64,000 bases of DNA, from assembly GCF_030816725.1 (NCBI RefSeq), contig NZ_JAUSYG010000001.1, positions 2,976,001 to 3,040,000 on the forward strand, written 5' to 3'. Shown here in pieces: positions 19,408-28,796 of this stretch. The stretch comes from Pseudarthrobacter defluvii. GTDB lineage: Bacteria > Actinomycetota > Actinomycetes > Actinomycetales > Micrococcaceae. Every line of letters begins with the position of its first letter. The first letter of the stretch is position 1. Below the pieces are notes generated by a model. It was not told the origin of the DNA and made no database searches. It saw nothing but the letters and a program-made list of their open reading frames with translations. Both the position numbers and the translations under genes were made by a program.

Positions 19408-20826
19408 TTAGCCCTCCAGGAGCTCCGTGACGAGGGCTGCGATGGGCGAGCGTTCGGAGCGGGTCAGGGTGACGTGGCCGAAGAGGGGGTGTCCTTTCAG
19501 GGTTTCGACGACGGCGGCGATTCCGTCGTGCCGTCCGACGCGGAGGTTGTCGCGTTGGGCGACGTCGTGGGTCAGGACGATCTTGGAATTCTGGCCGATG
19601 CGGCTCATGACGGTGAGCAGGACGTTCTTTTCGAGGGACTGGGCCTCGTCGACGATCACGAAAGCGTCGTGGAGGGAGCGTCCGCGGATGTGGGTCAGCG
19701 GCATGACCTCGAGCATGCCGCGGTCCATGACCTCTTCCACCACTTCCTGGCTGACCAGCGCGCCGAGGGTGTCAAAGACTGCCTGCGCCCAGGGGTTCAT
19801 TTTCTCGGACTCGGAGCCCGGCAGGTAGCCGAGTTCCTGGCCGCCCACGGCGTAGAGGGGCCGGAAGACAATCACTTTGCGGTGTTCGCGGCGTTCCAGC
19901 ACCGCTTCGAGGCCTGCGCAGAGGGCCAGCGCCGATTTGCCGGTGCCGGCGCGGCCTCCCATGGAAACGATGCCCACCGACGGATCCATCAGCAGGTCGA
20001 TGGCCAGCCGCTGCTCGGCGGACCGGCCGTGGAGTCCGAACACGTCACGATCGCCCTTGACCAGGCGCACCTGCTTGTCGGAGCCCACCCGGCCGAGGGC
20101 TGAACCCCGGTTGGAGAGCAGCACGAGCCCGGTGTTGACGGGCAGTTCGGCTGCGGCGGGGATGAAGACGGGTTCGTGTCCGTAGAGGGTGGAGATCTCC
20201 TGCTCGTTTGCTTCGATTTCGGCGACGCCCGTCCAGCCGGAGTCTTTGACCAGTTCGTTGCGGTACTCATCAGCGGTCAGTCCCATGGCGGAGGCTTTGA
20301 CCCGCATGGGGAGGTCCTTCGAGACAACGGTGACGGTGCGTCCCTCGTTGGCCAGGTTCTTGGCCACGGCGAGGATGCGGCTGTCGTTGTCACCGCTGCG
20401 GAAGCCCAGCGGCAGCACCTCGGCGGAGATGTGGTTGAGCTCCACCATGAGGGTGCCGCCCTCGTCGCCGATGGGCAGGGGCTGGTTCAGGCCGCCGTGT
20501 TTGACCCTAAGGTCGTCCAGGAGCCGCAGCGCCTTCCGGGCGAAGTAGCCGAGTTCGGGGTCGTGCCGCTTGGCTTCGAGTTCGGTGATCACGACGACGG
20601 GAACAACCACCTCGTGTTCGGCGAACCGCAGGAGTGCGCGGGGGTCGGAGAGCAGGACGGAGGTGTCGATGACGAACGTGTGGATGTCGGCTTCCCTTCC
20701 GGAAACAGCAAAACCGGCCGCAGCATCAGTTGCCGCACCGGTTTCAAAGGTGGTTCGCTCAACGCGAGAGGTAGCTTTCCCGCCCCGTCCAACAAGGACC
20801 TCGGGCAGTTGTTCAGAAGTAGCCAC
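19408..20826 (-). CDS. phoH2: PIN-domain/PhoH-like ATPase (PhoH2-type RNase/helicase)
   Basis: The 472-aa protein joins a PIN RNase domain (about 45-190; [11 protein letters not shown] with D54, [10 protein letters not shown] with E82, [10 protein letters not shown]) to a PhoH ATPase (about 265-472). The Walker A is GRAGTGKS at 291-298, and [10 protein letters not shown] is Walker B. PhoH2 proteins unwind and cut RNA using ATP. The start is the GTG at 20826 (GGAG six bases upstream); a reading frame running back to 21186 enters the next gene and is not supported. The mycobacterial phoH2 lies in a similar region. Confidence 0.92.
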   Translation of the reverse strand: MATSEQLPEVLVGRGGKATSRVERTTFETGAATDAAAGFAVSGREADIHTFVIDTSVLLSDPRALLRFAEHEVVVPVVVITELEAKRHDPELGYFARKALRLLDDLRVKHGGLNQPLPIGDEGGTLMVELNHISAEVLPLGFRSGDNDSRILAVAKNLANEGRTVTVVSKDLPMRVKASAMGLTADEYRNELVKDSGWTGVAEIEANEQEISTLYGHEPVFIPAAAELPVNTGLVLLSNRGSALGRVGSDKQVRLVKGDRDVFGLHGRSAEQRLAIDLLMDPSVGIVSMGGRAGTGKSALALCAGLEAVLERREHRKVIVFRPLYAVGGQELGYLPGSESEKMNPWAQAVFDTLGALVSQEVVEEVMDRGMLEVMPLTHIRGRSLHDAFVIVDEAQSLEKNVLLTVMSRIGQNSKIVLTHDVAQRDNLRVGRHDGIAAVVETLKGHPLFGHVTLTRSERSPIAALVTELLEG

Positions 20827-21065
20827 ATCGACTCCAGCCCCGGGCGCCAGCCCGGAATTGTTATTGGTGAGGCGGCTCGGCCACGAGGCCGGGTCCGGCC
20901 TCCCATACAACCGGCGCGATGTTTCGCTCCATGTACTGGCCTCCCCGATCAGCCGGCGGTTTTGCCTGCTGATGGATATAACGTAAATCCACGGCAGCCC
21001 ATTTCCGCAACTATTTGACGGCGATTTCTCCGGCGGATGTATGAACTCGTGATGAACCGGGGGTT

Positions 21066-21839
21066 TCAGGCGCCGAAGCGCCGCTGCCGCCCGGCGTAAT
21101 CCCGCAGCGCGCGGAGGAAATCGACCTTGCGGAAGGCAGGCCAGAGGGCCTCGCAGAAGTAGAACTCGCTGTAGGCGCTCTGCCACATCAGGAACCCGGA
21201 CAGCCGCTGCTCCCCCGACGTCCTGATCACAAGATCCGGGTCCGGCTGGCCCCGGGTGTACAGGAAGCGTGAGATGTCATCGACGCACAGGTCATCGGCA
21301 AGCTTGGAGATGTCCCTGCCCTTGGCGACTGCGTCGTGCAGGAGTTCGCGGACGGCGTCGACGATCTCCCGGCGGCCGCCGTAGCCAACCGCCACGTTGA
21401 CGTGGATCTTCTCCCGGACGGGAGTCCGGGCCGTGAGCTTGTTGAGCCGCTCCGCAAGGTAGTCCGGAAGCAGCTCAGGGGCACCCATGGCATGGACGGA
21501 AATGTTTGCGTCCTCGTCCAGCCGGTCCAGGGTGTTGGCGATGATGCCCATCAGGAGGTCAAGTTCCTCGCTGGAGCGGTTCATGTTGTCCGTGGACAGC
21601 ATGTACAGCGTCACTACTTTGACGCCAAGCTCCTGGCACCAGCCGAGGAATTCGTGGATCTTGTCAGCGCCGGCCTGGTGGCCCTGGCTGGTGGGGGCAT
21701 TGAACTGCTTGGCCCAGCGGCGGTTGCCGTCCACCATGACGCCGATGTGCCGGGGAATGCGGTCCCGCGGGAGGTCCTTGAGGAGCCGGCGTTCGTAATA
21801 GCCATAGAGGAACCCGGGCAACTCCACGCGTCCACTCAC
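21066..21839 (-). CDS. uppS: Isoprenyl diphosphate synthase (UppS family)
   Basis: Cis-prenyltransferases add isopentenyl units to make the C50/C55 lipid carrier for cell-wall synthesis. The 257-aa protein has [14 protein letters not shown] with the catalytic Asp at 37, [16 protein letters not shown], and the closing [20 protein letters not shown] with the conserved RTSGE...R-SxF-W pattern. The GTG start has GGAAAG upstream. Actinobacteria usually have two of these enzymes with different chain lengths; which one this is cannot be read from the sequence. It is divergent from trhA. Confidence 0.94.
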   Translation of the reverse strand: MSGRVELPGFLYGYYERRLLKDLPRDRIPRHIGVMVDGNRRWAKQFNAPTSQGHQAGADKIHEFLGWCQELGVKVVTLYMLSTDNMNRSSEELDLLMGIIANTLDRLDEDANISVHAMGAPELLPDYLAERLNKLTARTPVREKIHVNVAVGYGGRREIVDAVRELLHDAVAKGRDISKLADDLCVDDISRFLYTRGQPDPDLVIRTSGEQRLSGFLMWQSAYSEFYFCEALWPAFRKVDFLRALRDYAGRQRRFGA

Positions 21840-21943
21840 CTGACTTTCCTGCCGTACCTACATCCACATCCTAGGCTACCGCCCGTGGAACCCCGGGACC
21901 CGCAGCACCGGAGGAGGGCTGTCCAGCAAATGTTACCGATGAG

Positions 21944-21965
21944 TAACTTACCCGTCCGTAAGTTA
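21944..21965. promoter_or_regulatory. Operator-like palindrome TAACTTAC-CCGTCC-GTAAGTTA
   Basis: Perfect 8-base arms lie around a 6-base spacer. The right arm overlaps the -10 box of trhA. A second, overlapping repeat GTTAC-N6-GTAAC begins at about 21933. The site lies between uppS and trhA and would block the trhA promoter if bound. Confidence 0.6.
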
Positions 21966-21969
21966 TTCT
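21964..21969 (+). promoter_or_regulatory. -10 box TATTCT for leaderless trhA
   Basis: TATTCT is 6 bases before the ATG at 21976. Confidence 0.55.
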
Positions 21970-21975
21970 GGTCCC

Positions 21976-22716
21976 ATGAACAGCGACTCTCCCAAGGCCC
22001 CTGCGCCCCAGCCGGAGGACCGGAACGCCGGCGCAGAACCGGAACCCAGCGCTGTGGATGACGCCGCCGTCCGCCTCGCGGAACTCCTGATGATCAAACC
22101 GAAGTGGAGGGGCTGGATCCACACGGTTACGGCGCCGCTGGCCCTGGCCGCCGGCATCATCCTGGTGGCCCTTGCCCCCACCACGGACCGCAAAATCACC
22201 TCTGCTGTTTATGCCGCCACCGGCGTGCTGCTGTTCGGCGTCAGCGCCGTTTACCACCGCGGCAACTGGTCCCCCAAGGTCAAGCTCGTCCTCAAACGCC
22301 TGGACCACACCAACATCATGCTGGTGATCGCCGGCACCTACACGCCGCTCGCGTGGACGCTCCTGGAACGCCAGCAGGCGGTGGTGCTCCTATGGGTGAT
22401 CTGGGCCGGAGCCATCCTTGGCGTGCTGTTCCGGCTGCTGTGGACGGACGCGCCCCGCTGGCTCTACGTGCCGATCTACATCGCGCTGGGCTGCGGCGCC
22501 CTCTTCTACCTGCCGCAGTTCTTCCAGGCCAGCATCCCGGCGGCTGTGCTGATCTGCGTGGGCGGTGTCCTCTACATCACGGGCGCAGTTTTCTACGCCT
22601 TGAAAAAGCCCAATTTCAGCTACCACCACTTCGGCTTCCACGAACTGTTTCACGCATTCACCGTGTTCGCCTTCGCCGCCCACTTCGCAGCGATCGCACT
22701 GGCGGTGCTTCCGTAG
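21976..22716 (+). CDS. trhA: TrhA / hemolysin III family membrane protein
   Basis: The 246-aa protein has seven predicted helices and the family motifs SAVYHRGNW after helix 2 and FHELFHAFTVFAFAAHF near the end. The histidines in these motifs bind zinc in the PAQR/hemolysin III fold. Some members affect membrane fluidity, and older papers call them hemolysins; neither activity can be read here. The N-terminal 45 residues are charged and cytoplasmic. Expression is probably controlled by the palindrome over its promoter. Confidence 0.9.
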   Translation: MNSDSPKAPAPQPEDRNAGAEPEPSAVDDAAVRLAELLMIKPKWRGWIHTVTAPLALAAGIILVALAPTTDRKITSAVYAATGVLLFGVSAVYHRGNWSPKVKLVLKRLDHTNIMLVIAGTYTPLAWTLLERQQAVVLLWVIWAGAILGVLFRLLWTDAPRWLYVPIYIALGCGALFYLPQFFQASIPAAVLICVGGVLYITGAVFYALKKPNFSYHHFGFHELFHAFTVFAFAAHFAAIALAVLP

Positions 22717-22741
22717 GGCCTGTCCTTTCCCAGTGACTGTC

Positions 22742-22775
22742 CTGTCCGAGGAACTGCCCTGTCCCAGGAACTGCA
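22742..22775. repeat. Two tandem copies of a 17-base unit
   Basis: Copies at 22742-22758 and 22759-22775 differ in three positions. They lie in the short gap between trhA and the next convergent gene and have no coding role that I can see. Confidence 0.6.
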
Positions 22776-22792
22776 CGTGGCCCGGAACGTAC

Positions 22793-23134
22793 CTACTCGC
22801 GCGGCCGCGAAAGCCCGTCGACCGGGCCGTTTCCGTTCGAGTCGGGCGCTGCCGGCCGCGCGCCGCCGTCGAGCCCCTCCCGGGCGTCCTCAGCGTCAAC
22901 GTCCGCAGCAGCAGCCGCCGCCATGCGCTCTTCCTCCACCTGGGCGCGGTAGCGCACCCTGCGGATCCGCCGCACCATGTCCACAATGAGCAGGGCTGTC
23001 GCCACCACAAAAAAGGCCGTCATGATGAAGCCCAGCAGGCCCGGCGTTACCTGGTCCTCGGAGATCCCGTCCCGGAGCGTCGGGCTGGGCATTGGGGTTG
23101 GCGTGGTGGCGAGGGCTAGGAGCAGAGAATGCAC
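22793..23134 (-). CDS. Small single-pass membrane protein (113 aa)
   Basis: It has a short N-terminal segment with TPTPMPSPT, one helix at about 32-50 (LGFIMTAFFVVATALLIVDM), then a basic RRIRRVRYRAQ and a disordered Ala/Asp/Gly tail. AGAAGG lies eight bases before the GTG start. A similar small membrane gene sits next to mca in mycobacteria, between mca and hemolysin III, as here. Function unknown. Confidence 0.75.
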   Translation of the reverse strand: MHSLLLALATTPTPMPSPTLRDGISEDQVTPGLLGFIMTAFFVVATALLIVDMVRRIRRVRYRAQVEEERMAAAAAADVDAEDAREGLDGGARPAAPDSNGNGPVDGLSRPRE

Positions 23135-23231
23135 GGTGGATACCTTCTAGTGGAACGGATGCGGCAGGAAGCGGACGGACCGTGCCGTCACGGGCCTATT
23201 TTCTACGCGGGATAGAAGTTGCCTGCCCTGC

Positions 23232-24137
23232 CTATCTTAGCCCTGCGAACAGGTCCTTCTCGGGGAGTTCCGAGTGCACCCGCGAGTGGATCAGCGAATA
23301 GTCCTCCCACGGCCAGACACGGCGCTGCATGTCAGGGGAAACAGCGAAGAAGAAGCCGAGGGGGTCTACCTGGGTGCGGTGGGCGCGCAGCGCGTCGTCG
23401 CGCATCTCGAAAAAGTCGCCGCAATCGATCTGCGTGGTGGTGGGGTGCGCGGCGGGCGGCGGGGTGTGTCCTTCGGCGTCGGACTCAAGCCAGGCAGCCA
23501 GCCGCTCAGCGTAGGGGGACTGCAGCCCAGCCTCCTCGAGCGCAAAGTGCAGCGCCCGGAACCGCTCGGGACTGAAGGCACGGTCGTAGTAAAGCTTGCT
23601 GGGCTCCCAGGCCTCCCCCGCCTCCGGATAGCGGTCGGGATCACCCGCTGCTTCAAAGGCTTCAACGGCCACCCTGTGCGCCATGATGTGGTCAGGGTGC
23701 GGGTAGCCGCCGTTCTCGTCATAGCTGAGGATGACGTGCGGCTTGAAGGAACGCACCAGCCGTACCAGCGGCGCCGCAGCCTGGTGCAGCGGCAGGGTGG
23801 CGAAGGATCCGGCAGGTAGAGGCGGGAGCGGGTCACCTTCGGGCAGGCCGGAGTCAACGAAGCCGAGCCACCTCTGGCGGATGCCCAGGATGGCGGCAGC
23901 CTGCTGCATCTCGAGCCTGCGCGCGCCCGCCATGTCCCGCTTGGGGTGCGGTTCGCCTTCGACAGCAGGGTTCTGGATGTCTCCCCGGGACCCGTCCGTG
24001 CACGTTGCCACCAGGACGTCCACGCCGGCGGCCGCATACATGGCCATGGTCGCGGCGCCTTTGCTGGATTCGTCATCCGGGTGGGCGTGGACCGCGAGCA
24101 GCCGGAGCGGCACCTGGGAGTTGCTGGGGGCTGTCAT
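23232..24137 (-). CDS. mca: Mycothiol S-conjugate amidase
   Basis: Mca cleaves mycothiol adducts of toxins so that they leave as mercapturic acids. The 301-aa protein has AHPDDE at 18-23 and HPDH at 147-150, which carry the zinc ligands of the LmbE/MshB fold. GVDVLVATCTDGSRGD is a typical early strand. Length and the C-terminal region (VWPWEDYSLIHS) fit Mca better than the related deacetylase MshB. AAGGAG lies 11 bases upstream. The gene implies that the host makes mycothiol, which marks it as an actinobacterium. Confidence 0.9.
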   Translation of the reverse strand: MTAPSNSQVPLRLLAVHAHPDDESSKGAATMAMYAAAGVDVLVATCTDGSRGDIQNPAVEGEPHPKRDMAGARRLEMQQAAAILGIRQRWLGFVDSGLPEGDPLPPLPAGSFATLPLHQAAAPLVRLVRSFKPHVILSYDENGGYPHPDHIMAHRVAVEAFEAAGDPDRYPEAGEAWEPSKLYYDRAFSPERFRALHFALEEAGLQSPYAERLAAWLESDAEGHTPPPAAHPTTTQIDCGDFFEMRDDALRAHRTQVDPLGFFFAVSPDMQRRVWPWEDYSLIHSRVHSELPEKDLFAGLR

Positions 24138-24254
24138 GGAAGGGACGGCTCCTTATTCTTCTTTCGCGGCTTGTGGCAGCTTACGGATGGTGTTGGCGGG
24201 TACATTGCCTCGTTGGCAGTTGCAGCCCCCGCGGGGCGGCGGCGGAAAGGGCAC

Positions 24255-24260
24255 TAAACT
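24255..24260 (+). promoter_or_regulatory. -10 box TAAACT for leaderless DUF4307 gene
   Basis: TAAACT is 6 bases before the GTG at 24267. Confidence 0.5.
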
Positions 24261-24266
24261 GGGCTG

Positions 24267-24725
24267 GTGACTTCCCCGGACCAGCCGGCCCAACCCGCGC
24301 CCGCAGACTCTAGCCTAGCCAATCGGTATGGCGCTAAAAAGCGCCGGCTTTCCCCCAGGGCCGCCCGGACGGCAATCGGAGCCGCACTGGCTGTGGGGAT
24401 CGGGTTCCTTGCCTGGGTCACCACGTCCAACTCGCTTTCCGGTGTGACGTTCAAGGACGTTGGCTACAGCACCACTGATGCCACCCTCGCGGAGGTGGAC
24501 TTCCAGGTCACCCGCGAACCGGCCAAGCCTGTCAAGTGTGCCGTCAAGGCGCTGGACTCCAAATTCGCGGTGGTGGGTTGGAAGGTGGTGGACATCCCGC
24601 CTACAGCGGCGGATGGAACGCCCGACGGCGGCAGGACAGTCGCCCAGCGCGTCACCTTGCGCACCGAGTCGGCATCCGTTTCCGGCGTGGTGGACAGCTG
24701 CTGGATTCCGGGCGGAGAGCCGTAA
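24267..24725 (+). CDS. DUF4307 membrane protein
   Basis: The 152-aa protein has LANRYGAKKRRLSPRAAR, one helix at about 37-52, and a short exported domain with FKDVGYSTTDATLAEVDFQV and KPVKCAVKALDSKFAVVGWK. This is DUF4307, found in actinobacteria between mca and greA; function unknown. The GTG start is fixed by TAAACT six bases before it. Confidence 0.82.
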   Translation: MTSPDQPAQPAPADSSLANRYGAKKRRLSPRAARTAIGAALAVGIGFLAWVTTSNSLSGVTFKDVGYSTTDATLAEVDFQVTREPAKPVKCAVKALDSKFAVVGWKVVDIPPTAADGTPDGGRTVAQRVTLRTESASVSGVVDSCWIPGGEP

Positions 24726-24877
24726 GCGGTGTGATCTGGAACGCTTCCCTTTTGGGTTATCTCCAGAGGATTGACTACAATGGAGAGATACCTTTACCCC
24801 GCTGAGCTGGTTACTGTTCCACAAGTGGCCACCGTGGCGGGGTCTTTTGCATTGTAGGACCACTAGAGGAGAAGTCC

Positions 24878-25372
24878 GTGTCTACCACCAACAGCGCATC
24901 TGCAGCCTGGCTGACCCAGGAAGCTTTTGACCGCCTGAAGGCAGAGCTGGACCACCTTTCCGGCGCAGGCCGGGCGGAGATCGTCCAGAAGATTGAAGCA
25001 GCGCGGCAAGAGGGGGACCTCAAGGAAAACGGGGGCTACCACGCGGCCAAGGAGGAACAGGGCAAGATCGAGGCCCGCATCCGCCAGCTGACGGTGCTGC
25101 TCCGCGACGCCCATGTAGGTGAGGCGCCTGCCGATGACGGCATCGTGGAGCCGGGCATGATCGTGGTCGCCAGGATCGCCGGTGATGAGGAAACCTTCCT
25201 GCTGGGGTCCCGTGAAATCGCAGGCGGCTCGGACCTGGATGTCTTCAGCGAGAAGTCACCCCTGGGTGCAGCCATCCTCGGCCATAAGGAGGGCGAGGCC
25301 CTCAGCTACGTCGCGCCCAACGGCAAGGACATCAAGGTGGAGATCCTCTCCGCCAAGCCCTACACCGGCTAA
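24878..25372 (+). CDS. greA: Transcription elongation factor GreA
   Basis: GreA rescues backtracked RNA polymerase by stimulating transcript cleavage. The 164-aa protein has the coiled-coil tip ARQEGDLKENGGYHAAKEEQ with the acidic residues D and E, and a C-terminal FKBP-like domain ending GKDIKVEILSAKP. Length is standard. AGGAG lies six bases before the GTG start. A strong terminator follows. Mca, DUF4307 and GreA occur together in many actinobacteria. Confidence 0.96.
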   Translation: MSTTNSASAAWLTQEAFDRLKAELDHLSGAGRAEIVQKIEAARQEGDLKENGGYHAAKEEQGKIEARIRQLTVLLRDAHVGEAPADDGIVEPGMIVVARIAGDEETFLLGSREIAGGSDLDVFSEKSPLGAAILGHKEGEALSYVAPNGKDIKVEILSAKPYTG

Positions 25373-25445
25373 TTCGCAGCTCTGCCCCGCGCGGAAGCAG
25401 GGCGGAAGGGCAGCGGTATGGAGCAGAAAGCCATTCGGGCTGCAG

Positions 25446-25486
25446 AGCGGCGGCCGTCCCCAATGGGGACGGCCGCCGCTCTTTTT
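25446..25486 (+). terminator. Intrinsic terminator of greA
   Basis: A perfect 16-bp stem (25446-25461 with 25465-25480) has loop AAT, followed by CTTTTT. This is the most canonical terminator in the window. Confidence 0.9.
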
Positions 25487-25518
25487 ACTGCTGGTGACGC
25501 CGCTTTCAGGACCTGTGA

Positions 25519-26148
25519 TCAGAGCCCGCGTAAAACGGCCGGAGTGCGCGGACGCAGCAGCACTGCCGCCACCACTCCTCCGGCCGCACCGCCAAGGTGC
25601 GCCTGCCAGCTGACATACCCGGCCACGAAGGGCAGGGCGCCCAGCAGGATGCTCCCGTAGCCCATGAAGAGAATCACCGCGAGCAGGATCTGCCGCCAGC
25701 TGCGGTTGAAGAACCCGCGGACCAGGAGGAACGCGAACAGCCCGAAAACCAGGCCGGAGGCGCCCACCGTGACACCGTTCCCGATGAGCCAGACTGTCAG
25801 TCCGCTGCCCAGCCAGCTGAAGGCCAGGGCCGTGAGGAAGACACGCAGCCCGGAGAGGAACACCAGGAAGCCGAAGATCACCAGGGGCAGGCTGTTGGAC
25901 AACAGATGGTTCAGGTTCGCGTGCAGGAGCGGGAAGGTGAAGATGTCCAGCAGCCCGTCGGCACTCCTCGGCCGCAGGCCGAAGGTGCGGGTAAGGGCGC
26001 CCATCATCAGCGTGTTCACCAATTCGATCGCGAACAGCAAGGCCACGAAACCGCCCAGCACCACCAGCCCGCCCTTGGCGCGGGACGCGATGGTCTGCCG
26101 TTCGGGGCTGCGTCCGCTGCCCGTGAGTCCGTTACCCAGTCCCGCCAT
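25519..26148 (-). CDS. Rhomboid family intramembrane serine protease
   Basis: The 209-aa membrane protein has the rhomboid dyad: S131 in GASGLVFG and H184 in WQAHLGGAAGG. HANLNHLLSN at 76-85 provides the oxyanion residues. Six helices are predicted. Its natural substrate is unknown. AGGAG, five bases before the ATG, overlaps the ilvA stop, so it is the last gene of the transporter-ilvA-rhomboid operon and is convergent with greA. Confidence 0.9.
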   Translation of the reverse strand: MAGLGNGLTGSGRSPERQTIASRAKGGLVVLGGFVALLFAIELVNTLMMGALTRTFGLRPRSADGLLDIFTFPLLHANLNHLLSNSLPLVIFGFLVFLSGLRVFLTALAFSWLGSGLTVWLIGNGVTVGASGLVFGLFAFLLVRGFFNRSWRQILLAVILFMGYGSILLGALPFVAGYVSWQAHLGGAAGGVVAAVLLRPRTPAVLRGL

Positions 26149-26156
26149 GGCCGCTC

Positions 26157-27395
26157 CTAATGCACAACGATTGGTTGGAAGCCCTCGGCCCGCAGTGCGC
26201 TGAGGACCTGCTCCCCATGCTGGTGGCCCTTGGTTTCCAGGTTCACGGTGATGGAGACGTCACCCATGCTGATGGACCCTCCCACTCTGGTGTGGTCAAG
26301 GCCGGTGACGTTGGCATCGTTTTCGGCGATGATGCGGGCGATGGTTGCCAGCGAGCCCGGGCGGTCGTCGAGCATCATTCGGACCGTCATGTAGCGGCCG
26401 GCGGCGGAGAGGCCGCGCTGGATGACCTTGAGCATCAGCATGGGGTCGATGTTTCCGCCGGAGAGCACGGCCACTGTGGTCCCGGGGTTCTCGATCTTGC
26501 CGTCCATGAGGGCTGCGACGCCCACCGCACCGGCGGGCTCCACCACCATCTTGGCCCGTTCCAGCAGGAAGATCAGGGCCCGGGCCAGGGAGTCTTCGCT
26601 GACAGTGACCACGTCGTCCACCAGTTCCCGGATGATGCTGAAGGGCAGCTGCCCGGGCCGTCCCACGGCAATGCCGTCCGCCATGGTGGACACCTTTTTG
26701 AGCGGCACCAGCGCATCTGCGGCGAGCGAGGGCGGGTAGGCTGCGGCGTTCTCCGCCTGGACACCGATGATCCGGATCTCCCTGCCAAGTTCGCGGGCGC
26801 GGGCCTTGATGGCGACGGCGACTCCAGCGAGGAGGCCGCCGCCGCCCACGCCCATGAGCACGGTGTCCACGTTGGGGACCTGCTCCAGGATTTCCAGGCC
26901 CACGGTCCCCTGTCCTGCCACCACGTCCACGTTGTCGAACGGATGCACGAACACCATGCCGGTCTCGTTGCTGTACCGCTGGGCTTCGGCGAGCGCCTCG
27001 TCCACGTTGTGGCCGTGCAGGATCACCTCAGCACCGTGGCTGCGGGTGGCGGCGAGCTTGGGCAGGGCTACGCCCAGGGGCATGTAGATGCGGGCCTTGA
27101 TGCCAAGGCTTTTGGCAGCGACTGCAACGCCCTGGGCATGGTTGCCGGCGGAGGCTGCCACCACACCGCGCTTCTTCTCGTCAGGTGAGAGCCGCGCCAT
27201 CCGGACGTAGGCCCCGCGGACCTTGAACGATCCGGCACGCTGCAGGTTCTCGCATTTGAAGTAGACGTCCCCGCCCACCATGCTGCCGAGCGCACGGGAA
27301 GATTCCACGGGTGTGCGCGCGATAATCCCATCAAGCAGCTTCTGCGCCTCAAGGACATCGTCCAGTGTGACGGGAAGGGTTTCAAGGATCTTCAC
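26157..27395 (-). CDS. ilvA: Threonine ammonia-lyase with ACT domain
   Basis: The PLP enzyme deaminates threonine to 2-oxobutanoate, the first step toward isoleucine or threonine catabolism. The 412-aa protein has the PLP lysine K58 in GSFKVRGAY, the Gly-rich phosphate loop VGGGGLLAG, and a C-terminal ACT domain (about 330-412; MLDDRPGSLATIARIIAEND) for allosteric control. One ACT domain of this type is nearer TdcB/biodegradative or actinobacterial IlvA forms than E. coli IlvA with two. The GTG start has AGGAG within the stop of the upstream gene. Confidence 0.93.
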   Translation of the reverse strand: MKILETLPVTLDDVLEAQKLLDGIIARTPVESSRALGSMVGGDVYFKCENLQRAGSFKVRGAYVRMARLSPDEKKRGVVAASAGNHAQGVAVAAKSLGIKARIYMPLGVALPKLAATRSHGAEVILHGHNVDEALAEAQRYSNETGMVFVHPFDNVDVVAGQGTVGLEILEQVPNVDTVLMGVGGGGLLAGVAVAIKARARELGREIRIIGVQAENAAAYPPSLAADALVPLKKVSTMADGIAVGRPGQLPFSIIRELVDDVVTVSEDSLARALIFLLERAKMVVEPAGAVGVAALMDGKIENPGTTVAVLSGGNIDPMLMLKVIQRGLSAAGRYMTVRMMLDDRPGSLATIARIIAENDANVTGLDHTRVGGSISMGDVSITVNLETKGHQHGEQVLSALRAEGFQPIVVH

Positions 27396-27398
27396 GGA

Positions 27399-28745
27399 CT
27401 ACTCTCCTCTGGGTTCTGCCCCGGAGCCCTCCCGGGAGGAGGTACGGGCATCACGGTGTTCGGCTGGGGTGCGGGTCGCCGTGCCCCTCCCTGCGTCAGA
27501 TGCAGCCGGCGGTTCAACGTCCTCGATGGTGTTGTCCCCGCCCGCTCCGGCCGTGATGGGCTTCCCGGCGATAACCGGCACCTGTTCATGTTCCCACGTT
27601 CTGGCGGCGATGTAGCGAACGGCCGAGTTTGCTACGGCCAGGATGGGCACGGAGAACAGGGCTCCGGGGATGCCCGCGAGGTAGGAGCCGGCCGCAACAC
27701 TGAGGATCACGGCTACGGGATGGAGTGACACTGCCTTGCCCATGACCAGGGGCTGCAGGATGTGGCCTTCTAGCTGCTGGACCAGCAGGACGACCGCCAG
27801 CATGATGAGGGCGTTGACGGGGCCGTTGGCCACCAGTGCCAGGAGGACGGCAACCACGCCGGTCACCAGGGCGCCTACCACCGGGATGAACGAGCCGAGG
27901 AAGACCAGGACGGCCAGGGGAAGCGCCAGCGGGACGCCGAGGATGGCGGCGCCCACGCCGATGCCGAGGGCGTCGACGGCCGCGACAAACATCTGGATGC
28001 GCGCGTAACTGACCATGGACGCCCAGCCCTTGCGGCCGGCACCGAAGGTGGCGTGCCGGGCTTTCCGGGGAAGCATCCTGACGAGGAACGCCCAGATCCG
28101 GTCTCCCTCCAGGAGGAAGAAGATCAGGATGAACAGCGCGAGGAGCATGCCCGCCGCGAAATGTCCGGCGGTACTGCCGAAGGACAGTGCACCACTGACG
28201 ATGCTGCTGCTGTTGTTCTGCAGCGCGTCAGTGGCTTCCTTCACGTACTGGTCGATTTGGGTGGCGGTAAGGTGCAGCGGGCCCGCGGACAGCCAGTCCT
28301 GGACCTGCCGAACGCCCTCGAGCGCCTGGGAATAGAGCTCGCTGAAACCGGCCACGAGCTGCCTGCCCACCAGGGCCAGCGCACCCGCAATGAGGCCGAT
28401 GAAACCAAGGACCGTGACGGCGACGGCAAGGCCCGCGGGCAGGCCGTGCCGCTTCAGCCATGCCGTCACCGGGCTGAGGAGTCCGGCGAGGAGGGCCGCC
28501 ACCATGATGGGGATGATCAGCAAGGTGATGTGGCTGAGCAGCCACACCAGCGTCCCGGCCATCAGGAGGATCAGGCCCAGGCGCCACGACCAGGAAGCCG
28601 CGATCCGGATTCCGTAGGGAATGTCCCTGTCCAGTTCGCGGTCCGCCAGGACTCGCAGGGGCGCAGCCGGGACGGCGGCCGGGGCTGGAGCCGGATGGGC
28701 GGGCACGGGATGGGCAACGGTAACGTCGTCCTCTTTTGGCGTCAT
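27399..28745 (-). CDS. AI-2E family transporter (TqsA/PerM-like)
   Basis: The 448-aa protein has about eight helices, the family core LDALGIGVGAAILGVPLALP-like region at about 285-305 and the motif GSFIPVVGALVTG. EGHILQPLVMGKAVSLHPV is the signature near the end. The tail of about 50 residues is charged. The family exports or imports diverse small molecules; only some members handle autoinducer-2. The ATG at 28745 is chosen over a longer frame to 28784. It heads an operon with ilvA (3-base gap) and rhomboid, so amino acid or oxo-acid movement is a reasonable guess, no more. Confidence 0.85.
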   Translation of the reverse strand: MTPKEDDVTVAHPVPAHPAPAPAAVPAAPLRVLADRELDRDIPYGIRIAASWSWRLGLILLMAGTLVWLLSHITLLIIPIMVAALLAGLLSPVTAWLKRHGLPAGLAVAVTVLGFIGLIAGALALVGRQLVAGFSELYSQALEGVRQVQDWLSAGPLHLTATQIDQYVKEATDALQNNSSSIVSGALSFGSTAGHFAAGMLLALFILIFFLLEGDRIWAFLVRMLPRKARHATFGAGRKGWASMVSYARIQMFVAAVDALGIGVGAAILGVPLALPLAVLVFLGSFIPVVGALVTGVVAVLLALVANGPVNALIMLAVVLLVQQLEGHILQPLVMGKAVSLHPVAVILSVAAGSYLAGIPGALFSVPILAVANSAVRYIAARTWEHEQVPVIAGKPITAGAGGDNTIEDVEPPAASDAGRGTATRTPAEHRDARTSSREGSGAEPRGE

Positions 28746-28796
28746 ATCCCCATACTTCCCCAGCCGCGGCCCAATGCAAACCACCGGCCTGGCAAA

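Noticed and set aside
20827..21186. A longer PhoH protein starting at 21186
   Set aside because: The extra 120 residues are basic low-complexity sequence and run into uppS. The GTG at 20826 has GGAG upstream and begins the conserved protein.
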